Source of the DNA: Mesorhizobium sp. NZP2298
Lineage (GTDB): Bacteria; Pseudomonadota; Alphaproteobacteria; Rhizobiales; Rhizobiaceae
Length of the DNA: 64,000 bases
NCBI RefSeq assembly: GCF_013170825.1
Contig: NZ_CP033365.1
Coordinates: 7,018,001 to 7,082,000, forward strand
Direction: 5' to 3'
The notes beneath the pieces are model-generated. The model made no database searches, was not told the DNA's origin, and was given only the letters and a program-made list of their open reading frames with translations. Both the position numbers and the translations under genes were made by a program. This document shows, in pieces, positions 43,662 through 51,741 of the stretch (position 1 is the first letter of the stretch; every line of letters starts with the position of its first letter).

Positions 43662-46600
43662 ATGATGAGTACCTTTTCGGACGCACCGCATGTCGCGCGA
43701 ATATCCGAAGCTCTTTGGGCGCGGGAGCCGGTGGGGTCGGCGGCTTTGCTAGTCGGCGCCGGTTTCAGCCGAAACGCTACGCCGGTTCAGGGCTCGGGCG
43801 CCACGATGCCCGGTTGGAATGACATCTATGAAACAATGGTGGACCAGCTATATCCGGCACCTCCCGCACATGTGACAAGCGGCCCGGCATTTGTTGGCGG
43901 AGGGCTAAGCCACCGCGAGTGGTTGCTGACACAGAGCGGCGCGACCAGCGCTTATCTGCGGGTTGCAGAAGAATTCGAGGCTCAATTCGGGCGAAACGCG
44001 CTCGACCAGTTAATACTTCGCAATGTCCCCGACCGCCAGTTCGCGCCAGGTAAGCTGCACAAGATGCTCGTCGAGCTTCCGTGGGCAGACATCATGACGA
44101 CCAATTGGGATACCCTGCTGGAACGGGCAGCTGAAGGAGCGGAGGAGCGTGTGTATAACGTCCTGCGCACTGTAGAGGAGATCCCCGAAGCACGCGCGCC
44201 TAGGGTGATCAAGCTACATGGTAGTTTCCCTTCGCACCGCCCTTTCATTCTCTCCGAAGAAGATTTCCGGACCTACCCGACGCGTTTTGCGGCTTTTGTC
44301 AATCTCGCACAGCAGCTCTCCATGGAAAACATGTTGGTGCTACTCGGCTTTTCAGGAGACGATCCGAACTTCTTGTTTTGGTCCGGTTGGGTCCGCGATC
44401 GGCTCGGGTCGAAGGCGCCGTTGATCTACTTAATCGGCGCCCTTAAATTAAGTGCATCCAAGCGCAAGATGCTGGAAAGCCGCCGTATTCAGCCAGTCGA
44501 CCTCTCGAAGCTCCCGATGTTCGAAACATGGCCTGAGAGCCAGCGGATAGCGAACGCCCACCAATGGTTCCTTGAGCGTATGCGTGCCGAAGAGCCGTAC
44601 CGTTCGCAACGCTGGCCGGGCGCGGCAGCCGGCTTCGTACCACCTCTCATGTACGTGACTCCGTCCCCCGATTTGAAGGCGCCGATAGCTGATCCAGAGT
44701 GGAGCGGGAGGGAAACGCCTGTCGAGAAGGTTCGTGCACTAGTCTTCCAATGGCGGCAGCATCGCGGTGTTTACCCCGGTTGGATAGTGCCGCCCTTTGA
44801 TACGAGCGAGTCGCTTTGGCAACGCCTTTGGCGGCGTTTCAGCGAAGACCTCGTCGCTGGGCTGCGCGCGCTTGGCGAGGAAGAGCGGCTTGACGCATTG
44901 TTCGAGCTGAACTGGCAGCAGGAGCGAGCGCTTGTTCCACTTGTCTTGACCGTCGATGATATGATCCTCGAACTTCTTGACGCATTGATCGACCGCTATG
45001 ACCAATTGTCGTCCGAGCAGGCACGACAGTTCCGCGCCTTGGCGCTAGCGATCCTGCGACACGCTCGCGAAGAGAATGACCTAAGCGTATACACACGTTG
45101 GGCTGGCTGGCTCGAGCCTAGACTTGCGGATGATACGGAGGGGGTGGAGCGCCTAACCTATGAAACCTGTCTGCGTTTACGCGCGGATTGTGATGTCGAC
45201 GGGCTCGAAGCAGCGCTTAATAAGTGGAATATTAAAGGCGACAGCTTCTGGTTGCTTCGAAAGGCCGCCTTGCTGGCAGACTTGGGGCGAGATGAGGAAG
45301 CATCGCAATTGTCCGCGCAATCGCTCAATGCGATTCGCGAGCAAACTCGGAGGGGGGCCAAGGACATTGCCTCTTGGTCGCGCGAGAGCTTCGCCCTGCT
45401 GTTCCGCAGCGCCGTCTTGTACGGCACGATCGGCGATTGGCACGAGAACAAGCCGGCGCGCGATCGATTCGACATGCGGCAAGAGGAACTTCAGGCACGC
45501 GGCTGCCCGGGCCATCGCGACTTTTTCGACTTGGTCAGGCGGCTTGCTCATGTGGCGCCGGCGCTCAAGCAAGAGCTCGAAATCACGCAGCGGTTCGATC
45601 TAGGCTCCACGTACAGAACCTTCAATTTCGGCACAATCGACCCTCGCATTGAGCGACTACTCGCATATCAAGCACTCCGATTCCAAGAGGAGATCGGCGT
45701 GCCGCTTCGTATCGGTCACGCAGTAGTTGCGAAGCAGCTTTCCCTGGAAGCTGCGCGCTGGTTGATGAATGTGGCACCCACTAGAGCGATCGACGCTCTT
45801 CTTCGCGCCTCGCCTGGATCTGCAAGCAAGGAGTTCGACAAGCTCCTGTCTCGTTCGACGATCGCCAGGATTGAGGCGAGCGAGGCGGACCGCTTGATCG
45901 ATCGCATGTTCCGACTGATTGCCGCGGCCCAGAAGCGGGTCGAAGCAGGCGGTGTGGAGACGCGCTTTTGGATGGAGCAGCTTAAGTCGGCAATCGAAAT
46001 AGCTTCTCGCGTAGTCCTGCGTACGCCGCACCGCGCGCCAAAGCTGCTGGAAATCGGGCTGGCACTACACGCCAATCCGCGATTTGCGCGCAAAATTGAC
46101 CTAGGCGACGAGATTCACCAACTGGTGCGACGCTGTTTCGAGGCGGCGGATGTTCTCGTGCATAACGAAATGCAGCTCACAATCTTTGGACATCCGATCA
46201 CGAAGCGCACAGGCAACTTCGCTCATGACGTTCAAGATCCTGCGGAACATATTCCTAGTGATGTAAAGATGGACAACTCAGATCCGAGATGGCGGAAGAT
46301 CATCGCAACCACAATCCAAGCCTCGCGCTCGTCGGATACACGCCGCGCGGCTTCGTCCAGAGTGGTAAAGTTGCTTAATGCCAATCTTCTGAACACAAAA
46401 GATTGCAACCAACTTGGCAAGGCGTTGTGGAGTCCGGCCTATGTTCGAGATGGCCTGCCGGGCGGGACTGCCTTCTATCCCGCCTCCTTCCTTTCACTAC
46501 CGAAGCCGGCCGGCACAGATGTTCAAGGGGCCTTGTGCGCCAAGTTTCTAGCTGACACTCCACTCACGGACGCCTACTTCGAGAACGATACGTTCGCAAA

Positions 46601-47405
46601 CCTGCTTCAGCAAAAACAGTTCAGGCTTGAAGAGGCTCAGATCGTCGCGTTGATCGAGCGTCTGCACGTGTATGTTGCCAATCACGCTGGCGCGCCGAAA
46701 CACCCGAATCCATTTCGTAGAAATGACAGCGATTTGGCACTGGAATGCGCACGCGTGATTGCGAGCTTGGTTGAGCGCGCCGGGCCTAGTCCAGCGGCGG
46801 CCGAGAAAATGCGGTTGCTATCGACGCTCGACAGATATCCACTTCGGTTGGAGGCTGCCTTCCCCACACTCCTCGACCTCGGCATTGTGACCGTGGATGG
46901 TGCAACGAAAGCCCTGCAAGCGTTGTTTGGCAGTAAGGATGAGACAGATACGTTGGTCCTCGCTGAATTGCTGGATCAGATTTATCGGTCGAAGATCTCC
47001 AATCCTGACTTTGAAGCGGTGCTCTGGCCCGAGATCGTGCAGGTTATGACGATGCGAACGCCCGCACCATTAATGTGCACGACCCGTTTTTTAGCAGCCT
47101 CCATGCGCGCGCACCCAACGAGAGTACCTACCGAAATTGACGATGCACTGAGCATTGGCCTCAGATCAATTCTAAGCGAGACCAACATGACAGACCCGGC
47201 AGAGCATCTGCTCTACGACCCCTTCCTGGCGAGGCATTTCGGCGCCGCTTTGGTCAGCGCGATGGACCGAAACAACCGCGGCGATCCGGCCATGCGCGCC
47301 GCCTGGTCCAAGGCGATTGAAAGCGATCCCTTGCCGGATACGCGCCGCGGCCGGGCAAGCGCGTTTCGTGAACATAAGGTTGGAGGCTATGCGAACGAGG
47401 ATTGA
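43662..47405 (+). CDS. Large SIR2-domain protein, likely anti-phage NADase
   Basis: A 1247-residue protein. Residues 25-240 form a SIR2-like NAD-binding domain: ALLVGAGFSRNA (glycine loop, 29-40), TTNWDTLLE with Asn148, IKLHGSFPSHRP with His186, and LLGFSGDDPNF (228-237). The remaining 1000 residues are helical, without a visible P-loop, unlike SIR2-STAND proteins. This layout resembles defence-associated sirtuins, which degrade NAD upon phage infection. The start ATG follows AAAGGGATTT. It is divergent from the 444-residue nuclease-like gene and converges with the abiEii gene. The phage trigger cannot be told from sequence. Confidence 0.75.
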   Translation: MMSTFSDAPHVARISEALWAREPVGSAALLVGAGFSRNATPVQGSGATMPGWNDIYETMVDQLYPAPPAHVTSGPAFVGGGLSHREWLLTQSGATSAYLRVAEEFEAQFGRNALDQLILRNVPDRQFAPGKLHKMLVELPWADIMTTNWDTLLERAAEGAEERVYNVLRTVEEIPEARAPRVIKLHGSFPSHRPFILSEEDFRTYPTRFAAFVNLAQQLSMENMLVLLGFSGDDPNFLFWSGWVRDRLGSKAPLIYLIGALKLSASKRKMLESRRIQPVDLSKLPMFETWPESQRIANAHQWFLERMRAEEPYRSQRWPGAAAGFVPPLMYVTPSPDLKAPIADPEWSGRETPVEKVRALVFQWRQHRGVYPGWIVPPFDTSESLWQRLWRRFSEDLVAGLRALGEEERLDALFELNWQQERALVPLVLTVDDMILELLDALIDRYDQLSSEQARQFRALALAILRHAREENDLSVYTRWAGWLEPRLADDTEGVERLTYETCLRLRADCDVDGLEAALNKWNIKGDSFWLLRKAALLADLGRDEEASQLSAQSLNAIREQTRRGAKDIASWSRESFALLFRSAVLYGTIGDWHENKPARDRFDMRQEELQARGCPGHRDFFDLVRRLAHVAPALKQELEITQRFDLGSTYRTFNFGTIDPRIERLLAYQALRFQEEIGVPLRIGHAVVAKQLSLEAARWLMNVAPTRAIDALLRASPGSASKEFDKLLSRSTIARIEASEADRLIDRMFRLIAAAQKRVEAGGVETRFWMEQLKSAIEIASRVVLRTPHRAPKLLEIGLALHANPRFARKIDLGDEIHQLVRRCFEAADVLVHNEMQLTIFGHPITKRTGNFAHDVQDPAEHIPSDVKMDNSDPRWRKIIATTIQASRSSDTRRAASSRVVKLLNANLLNTKDCNQLGKALWSPAYVRDGLPGGTAFYPASFLSLPKPAGTDVQGALCAKFLADTPLTDAYFENDTFANLLQQKQFRLEEAQIVALIERLHVYVANHAGAPKHPNPFRRNDSDLALECARVIASLVERAGPSPAAAEKMRLLSTLDRYPLRLEAAFPTLLDLGIVTVDGATKALQALFGSKDETDTLVLAELLDQIYRSKISNPDFEAVLWPEIVQVMTMRTPAPLMCTTRFLAASMRAHPTRVPTEIDDALSIGLRSILSETNMTDPAEHLLYDPFLARHFGAALVSAMDRNNRGDPAMRAAWSKAIESDPLPDTRRGRASAFREHKVGGYANED

Positions 47406-47486
47406 TGCGGAGAATGGCACAGCGTTGGCTTCATCAATCAACATCACCGGCCAGCGGGCATTCCCGAACCCGGGGCGTTCCGGCAA

Positions 47487-48947
47487 CTAGTATTTCGTTG
47501 TTACATACGTACCAAATGTGCCGTAGCATTCGTAACCTGTCCGATTGTTCTTGTGCGTGTTCAAAGTCGCGTCGTAGCTCTTTTTGTTGAAAGTCTTTCC
47601 GCAGACGGAGCACCTGAAGACGTAGGTTGGGCCATTTGCCGCCGTGAAACCCGAGCTTCGGGTCGATCTAAGAGCGGGCAAACGCCGAACAACTGGCGCG
47701 CGGCGCACCTCGAAAGTTGCTCCTGAACCCGAACTCGCAGTCCGTGGAATGCTTTGTAGGCCAGATGGCGTAAGTTCAATTGGGTAGCGCGGTGCGAAGG
47801 GCGTCTGGATGGCTTTGACCCCAAGAATGCTATCGACCAGATAACTGCGCGGCTGCCCGTTGTCTGCGCGCACCGCCATGAGCAGCACGTCTCCTGCCTG
47901 CGAGCGGCGGAGGGAGTAAGCTTCGATCGCGCGCGTGGAGCGGTTGCCTTGCTTGTCCCGGTAATCGATTTCTACAAGGAGCCGGTTAGCCGCGGCGAAG
48001 CGGACCATCTCAATGTAGGTTTGGCCTCGAACGCCCGCAGGCAAACTGATGATGCGTTCACGGATGAGCGTCTCACCAGCGCCGATAGGCATCGCCGCGA
48101 GTGGTTGCGTGACGGCGCCTTCGAGCCAGGCGAAAATTTCTGGGAGCGCCCCCCAGAAGATCGCGACCGGCAGGAGCGCTGGGAGCTGGTGCTGCAGCAT
48201 GTGAATCCAGCCCGATTCAAGATCCGTGCGGTGCGGCTCGAGGTCAGCTATGCGCGGAATTTCGATGCCCTTGAATTCACATTTGGCGCGCAGGACTTCC
48301 ATAAAGCGCTGCGGGTCAGGGCGTGCCTCGGCATTTCTGTAGAGGTGCACGACGTCATAGAGGTCGCGTGGGCGTGTCCGCTCGGCGAGCGCCCGGAATT
48401 TTTCGGCGAAGGCCTCGACGTAGTCATACGCCAAGACCTCAATACCGTCTTCTGGAACGTCGCTGTACGGATGGAATATCTGCGCGCGAACAGGCGGTAG
48501 AACGACACGTTCGTCAGCAGTCAGGTCGAGTTTTATGCGCGGAAGCGCGTGGGTTGATGAGACAGGCCCCTTATAGCTGATCTTACCCTGACAAGAGATT
48601 TGTCCACGGGGATTCTGATAAACCTCGAACTCTTGCTTGTCGGCTGGAATCTCGATGCCGGTTTGTTCGTAGATCCATTCACCGATTTCAGAAAACGTGC
48701 TCTTCAAAAAGTCGGCGTCGAGTTGGTCGGGCTTGATAAGCGTAAAATCGAGATCTTCGGAAAAGCGATAGGTCTCGAAGAAACATTTCTTCAGGCACGT
48801 GCCGCCCTTGAACACCCAATTCTCCACGAGATCCTCGTGTTGGTAGATACCGGCGAGCATCCATCCGAGGACGTAGTCCTTCTCAACGACATGTGGCGTG
48901 AGGGATGTCTGCTGGGCGATGGCGAGGATTTCGCGCTTTTCGATCAT
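47487..48947 (-). CDS. AbiEii-type nucleotidyltransferase toxin fused to WYL and zinc-finger-like domains
   Basis: A 486-residue protein. Residues 1-230 are an AbiEii/AbiGii nucleotidyltransferase: VFKGGTCLKKCFFETYRFSE with the catalytic loop SEDLDF (63-68), then YVEAFAEKFRALAER. It is followed by a WYL-like domain (about 300-385: YIEMVRFAAANRLLVEIDYR, YSLRRSQAGDVLLMAVR). The last 45 residues are CSVCGKTF...H...YECYG (C446, C449, H465, C474), a zinc-finger-like end. The ATG at 48947 overlaps the antitoxin stop by ATGA; the frame upstream belongs to the antitoxin region. AbiEii toxins nucleotidylate tRNA in tested cases. WYL normally senses ligands; the fusion is unusual. Confidence 0.75.
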   Translation of the reverse strand: MIEKREILAIAQQTSLTPHVVEKDYVLGWMLAGIYQHEDLVENWVFKGGTCLKKCFFETYRFSEDLDFTLIKPDQLDADFLKSTFSEIGEWIYEQTGIEIPADKQEFEVYQNPRGQISCQGKISYKGPVSSTHALPRIKLDLTADERVVLPPVRAQIFHPYSDVPEDGIEVLAYDYVEAFAEKFRALAERTRPRDLYDVVHLYRNAEARPDPQRFMEVLRAKCEFKGIEIPRIADLEPHRTDLESGWIHMLQHQLPALLPVAIFWGALPEIFAWLEGAVTQPLAAMPIGAGETLIRERIISLPAGVRGQTYIEMVRFAAANRLLVEIDYRDKQGNRSTRAIEAYSLRRSQAGDVLLMAVRADNGQPRSYLVDSILGVKAIQTPFAPRYPIELTPSGLQSIPRTASSGSGATFEVRRAPVVRRLPALRSTRSSGFTAANGPTYVFRCSVCGKTFNKKSYDATLNTHKNNRTGYECYGTFGTYVTTKY

Positions 48948-49753
48948 GTCGTTCCCTCGCGAGCCCAGCTCGGGGGAACGCGCAGTCGCCATTTTGTCAC
49001 AACGTGCGGCCCATCCTGAGCGGGGTCGAGCTTGGCGTGGCCGCCGCTGAGATGGTGTTCGCAAAGGCGCGCCAGCGCCGCTCCTTCGGGGGAGCGTCCC
49101 GCAAGAAAGCCCAGGCGCTTGAAAACGGCACCATTGGCGAGACGCACCGCGTACTCGATGAGCTTCTCGTCGTCGCGGTCGCCACGGCGTAGGTAGGCAG
49201 CGAGGCAATCGGCCAGGTGCTGGACTCCGCCACCGATCGCTGGGTCATCCAGCATATCGATGATCGTACGGTGCACGTCCGATACGGGCACACGCGTCTG
49301 ATGGCGCCAGACGCTCTTCGTGCCAAAGAGCTTCCGCTCATCGATGTGCTTCAACGAAAAAAGCGTGCCGTGTCTCTCTTGGCGCTTCTGCCGCACAGCC
49401 TGTGCGGTCATCACGAGAATGTCCTTGAAGATTTGTTCGGTGAGGTCCCAATGCTCGGCCGCGGTGCGACCCCCGATATAGGCTGGCGCGAAGAGCGCGG
49501 GGACGAGCACCCATGGATCATCAAGGACGCGATCCGACCCCATCGTATCAATTGACGCTGCAACATAGGCGCCGCGGCCCACCCGGCTCAGCCATCCCTG
49601 CTCGACCCAGCGCGACAATCGCTGGGCGGCGGCGGTGCGGTCGAGTTGGAGCGCAGCCACTACATCATCGACGTGAATGACGTCGCCCGCCGCGGACAGC
49701 ACACGGACAAGTTGGGAACGACCTTGGGGAAGACGGGGCGGACTTTTCGTCAT
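48944..49753 (-). CDS. AbiEi-type antitoxin (type IV toxin-antitoxin)
   Basis: A 269-residue antitoxin. The N-terminal winged helix reads LVRVLSAAGDVIHVDDVVAA, RTAAAQRLSRWVEQGWLSRV, then GRGAYVAAS. LFAPAYIGGRTAAEHWDLTEQ is typical of the AbiEi core. I chose the ATG at 49753 (MTKSPPRLPQG); the frame is open to 49789, but that would pass through the inverted repeat described at 49767-49787, which suits an operator. Antitoxin and toxin are coupled by ATGA, the normal AbiE order. Confidence 0.8.
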   Translation of the reverse strand: MTKSPPRLPQGRSQLVRVLSAAGDVIHVDDVVAALQLDRTAAAQRLSRWVEQGWLSRVGRGAYVAASIDTMGSDRVLDDPWVLVPALFAPAYIGGRTAAEHWDLTEQIFKDILVMTAQAVRQKRQERHGTLFSLKHIDERKLFGTKSVWRHQTRVPVSDVHRTIIDMLDDPAIGGGVQHLADCLAAYLRRGDRDDEKLIEYAVRLANGAVFKRLGFLAGRSPEGAALARLCEHHLSGGHAKLDPAQDGPHVVTKWRLRVPPSWAREGTT

Positions 49754-49766
49754 TTGCGTTAATTTA

Positions 49767-49787
49767 GCAAAAACTGCGAATTTTTGC
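49767..49787 (-). promoter_or_regulatory. Inverted repeat upstream of abiE genes, likely autoregulatory operator
   Basis: GCAAAAA, seven bases, TTTTTGC lies 14 bases before the antitoxin ATG. AbiEi-type antitoxins are known to bind inverted repeats in their own promoter. Reading through this repeat from 49789 would add 12 extra residues without a ribosome binding site, so the repeat supports the start at 49753. Confidence 0.5.
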
Positions 49788-49892
49788 AACTAAAGCAATG
49801 AAGTTCAGTCGTTTCTGCATCTCTCCAATTTCGCGATAAGTGCGAAGTAGAGCGAACAGATCAATAGGCAGGAGGCCGGGCCTTTAAAACGC

Positions 49893-49919
49893 AAAAAATC
49901 GCCCCGGCTAGACCGGGAC
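49893..49919 (-). terminator. Terminator for minus-strand transcripts from 49.9-51.1 kb
   Basis: On the minus strand CCCGG-TCTAG-CCGGG is followed, five bases on, by six T residues. It lies between the NYN gene cluster and the abiE promoter and directly after the stop of the small frame at 49922-50107. Confidence 0.6.
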
Positions 49920-49921
49920 GG

Positions 49922-50107
49922 TTAATTGGTTGCGGGGACGCGCTTGAGGTAGGTCGCGACTGACCTCCTCATCGAGTCGCCCGCGGGAGACGCACCCCCT
50001 AAGCCGCTTCGGGGCGGGCGACGAAAATCTAAGACAGAGACACGTTCGTGAATAGGCACCACGTTCTCGGCTTTGACCGGGTTGACGTAGTTAGCCCATG
50101 CTCGCAT
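49922..50107 (-). CDS. Possible small protein of 61 residues
   Basis: The frame reads MRAWANYVNPVKAENVVPIH at its start and ends MRRSVATYLKRVPATN. It stops three bases before the terminator hairpin, which is what a real gene would do. Its ribosome binding site is weak. It follows the NYN gene on the same strand after 150 bases. It could be a spurious frame. Confidence 0.35.
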   Translation of the reverse strand: MRAWANYVNPVKAENVVPIHERVSVLDFRRPPRSGLGGASPAGDSMRRSVATYLKRVPATN

Positions 50108-50258
50108 CAGCTTTGCGGCGCTTCTTGATGGTAACCGGCCTGCGATACCCAGAGGAGAGATGTAAGCTTCGGCCTGTCGTTAGTAGTGGTGTTAGAAGGC
50201 AAGAAAGCGCTCGCCGGCGCGCCTTGGCCATCAACGGCAATGATGGAATTTCTTATCC

Positions 50259-51095
50259 CTATCGGCTCGGCAGTGGTGAGCGGTCCTTGTTCCGCTTGTC
50301 TGCGACGTACCTCTGCCCATCCTCCATCTTCATTATGTCGAAGAGGCCAGTCGCCGCGAAAAGTGCCGGAAAATTCTTGACCCCATAGTTTCGTGGATCG
50401 ATGGGCGCCTGTCGTTTCGCTGCGCTTCCTGCCGATGACATAGCTGCCCATCCATCGTCTTGCGCCGTGGCTTCCACAGCGCCACGCAGGATCGTCACGA
50501 GGGTCGTATCTTGCGACAGAGATTTGCCCGTTCGCTTGTCGGCGGACTTTTCGGCGGGCGTTTTAGATTTGGCCGCCGATTCCGCTTTGGCCTTTGGTTT
50601 CTCGCCGGGGGCTTCAGGAGTTGTCGGTTGCTCAGCATCGTCCAGGCTATCGAGGTAGAGGAAAGTCGTGCAGGCATTGATGAAGGGAGTGGGGGTTTTG
50701 CGTTCCCCAAATCCGTAGACCTCGTGTCCATTGGCCTTCAACTGCATCACTAGTGGTGTGAAATCGGCGTCGCTGGAAGCCAAACAGAAAGCGTCAAGCT
50801 TTTGCGTGTAGAGAAGCTCCATTGCATCGATCACAAGCGCAATATCGGTGGCGTTTTTGCCGGCCGAATAGGTGAACTGTTGAATGGGCCGAATTGCAAA
50901 ATTGTGCAGCTTGTCTTTCCAGTTCCTGAGATTGGCGCTTGCCCAGTCGCCATAGGCGCGGCGGATATTGGCCGTGCCGTATTTTGAAAGTTCCGCCAGT
51001 ATCGCTGCGATCTTGCCGTGGGACACATTGTCCGCATCGATGAGCAAGGCGATTCGCCGATCAGATCTGGTTCGCGACCTGTCCTCATTCTCCAT
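50259..51095 (-). CDS. NYN-domain ribonuclease-like protein with a C-terminal LOTUS/OST-HTH-like region
   Basis: A 278-residue protein. The NYN (PIN-like) nuclease domain is at residues 14-150: RIALLIDADNVSHGKIAAIL (acidic Asp20 and Asp22), NATDIALVIDAMELLYTQK, and CLASSDADFTPLVMQLKANG. A low-complexity Lys-Ala-Pro linker follows, then a C-terminal domain (TLVTILRGAVEATAQDDGWA to YGVKNFPALFAATGLFDI) with the pattern of OST-HTH/LOTUS RNA-binding domains. Such proteins likely cut RNA; the target is not known. The ATG at 51095 lies after GGGAGGGCG. Confidence 0.75.
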   Translation of the reverse strand: MENEDRSRTRSDRRIALLIDADNVSHGKIAAILAELSKYGTANIRRAYGDWASANLRNWKDKLHNFAIRPIQQFTYSAGKNATDIALVIDAMELLYTQKLDAFCLASSDADFTPLVMQLKANGHEVYGFGERKTPTPFINACTTFLYLDSLDDAEQPTTPEAPGEKPKAKAESAAKSKTPAEKSADKRTGKSLSQDTTLVTILRGAVEATAQDDGWAAMSSAGSAAKRQAPIDPRNYGVKNFPALFAATGLFDIMKMEDGQRYVADKRNKDRSPLPSR

Positions 51096-51557
51096 TCGAT
51101 TGTTCGCCCTCCCTGCGCATCTTCATTGATAGCATCTATGTGCGATGTGCGCACGATTGTGGTTCAAGCAGCGCCCTCGGGTGCACGGCGAGGGGCAGTT
51201 GGCCTATCGAGCCCGTGGGGACCCTGCCACCTAATTTCGATCGATCTTCGACGACGTTTACGCTCTTGCTGACCGTCGCCGATAGCAGAAGAGTGCTTCG
51301 ACGATAGTGGGTCTCGCGATGTAGCGGTCTCCCCCCCGCATCATGGGATGTCATTGAGGGGGGACGAACTGGGCCACCCCAAGTAGCAACCGCTATCGGC
51401 TTGTGAGATAAGGTGCAGGTATGCCGGCGTCGTAGCGTGCAGAGCGAGGTTTGGGAACCAAACTAATCCACAGAAATATTTTGTTGGTAGTCCTGTTGGT
51501 AGGTGCCGTGGCTATGCGAACCACAAACATTTGAAAGCAAAACCAGATTTCATTTAC

Positions 51558-51580
51558 TTCGAATCCGCCTCTGGGCACCA
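51558..51580 (+). other. tRNA 3'-end sequence, likely attachment site of an integrative element
   Basis: The 23 bases read as the T-loop and acceptor 3' half of a tRNA: TTCGAATCC, then GCCTCTGGGC and the ACCA end. The upstream bases do not supply the matching T-stem (GGCGG), so no whole tRNA gene is present. The sequence differs by only a base from the remembered 3' end of rhizobial phenylalanine tRNA genes, the integration target of the M. loti symbiosis island. The integrase gene 160 bases further on reads away from it, as expected for attachment-site/integrase layouts. Which end of which element it marks cannot be told. Confidence 0.65.
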
Positions 51581-51695
51581 TTTCACTTTCCCATCGCGTC
51601 CCACGACGTCTCACCAATCAATACAAATCAATGACTTAGCCTAGTTTGGCGGTTTATGATGACCCACCGCGTACCGTTGCAACGCATCGGTTTGT

Positions 51696-51741
51696 GGGTA
51701 ACGATTTAGGCGTTACCCATTAGCCGGGAGGTCCGTTACCC
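51696..51741 (+). repeat. Inverted and direct repeats in the integrase promoter
   Basis: GGGTAACG (51696-51703), seven bases, CGTTACCC (51711-51718) form a perfect inverted repeat; a third CGTTACCC (51734-51741) abuts the integrase ATG. This looks like an operator or integrase arm-binding site that overlaps the ribosome binding site. Confidence 0.6.

Noticed and set aside
35072..51416. GTGAGATAAGGTGC occurs at both 35072 and 51403 and might be insertion-sequence ends
   Set aside because: A 14-base direct repeat is expected a few times by chance in 64 kb, the flanks do not match, and no transposase lies between in a fitting position.
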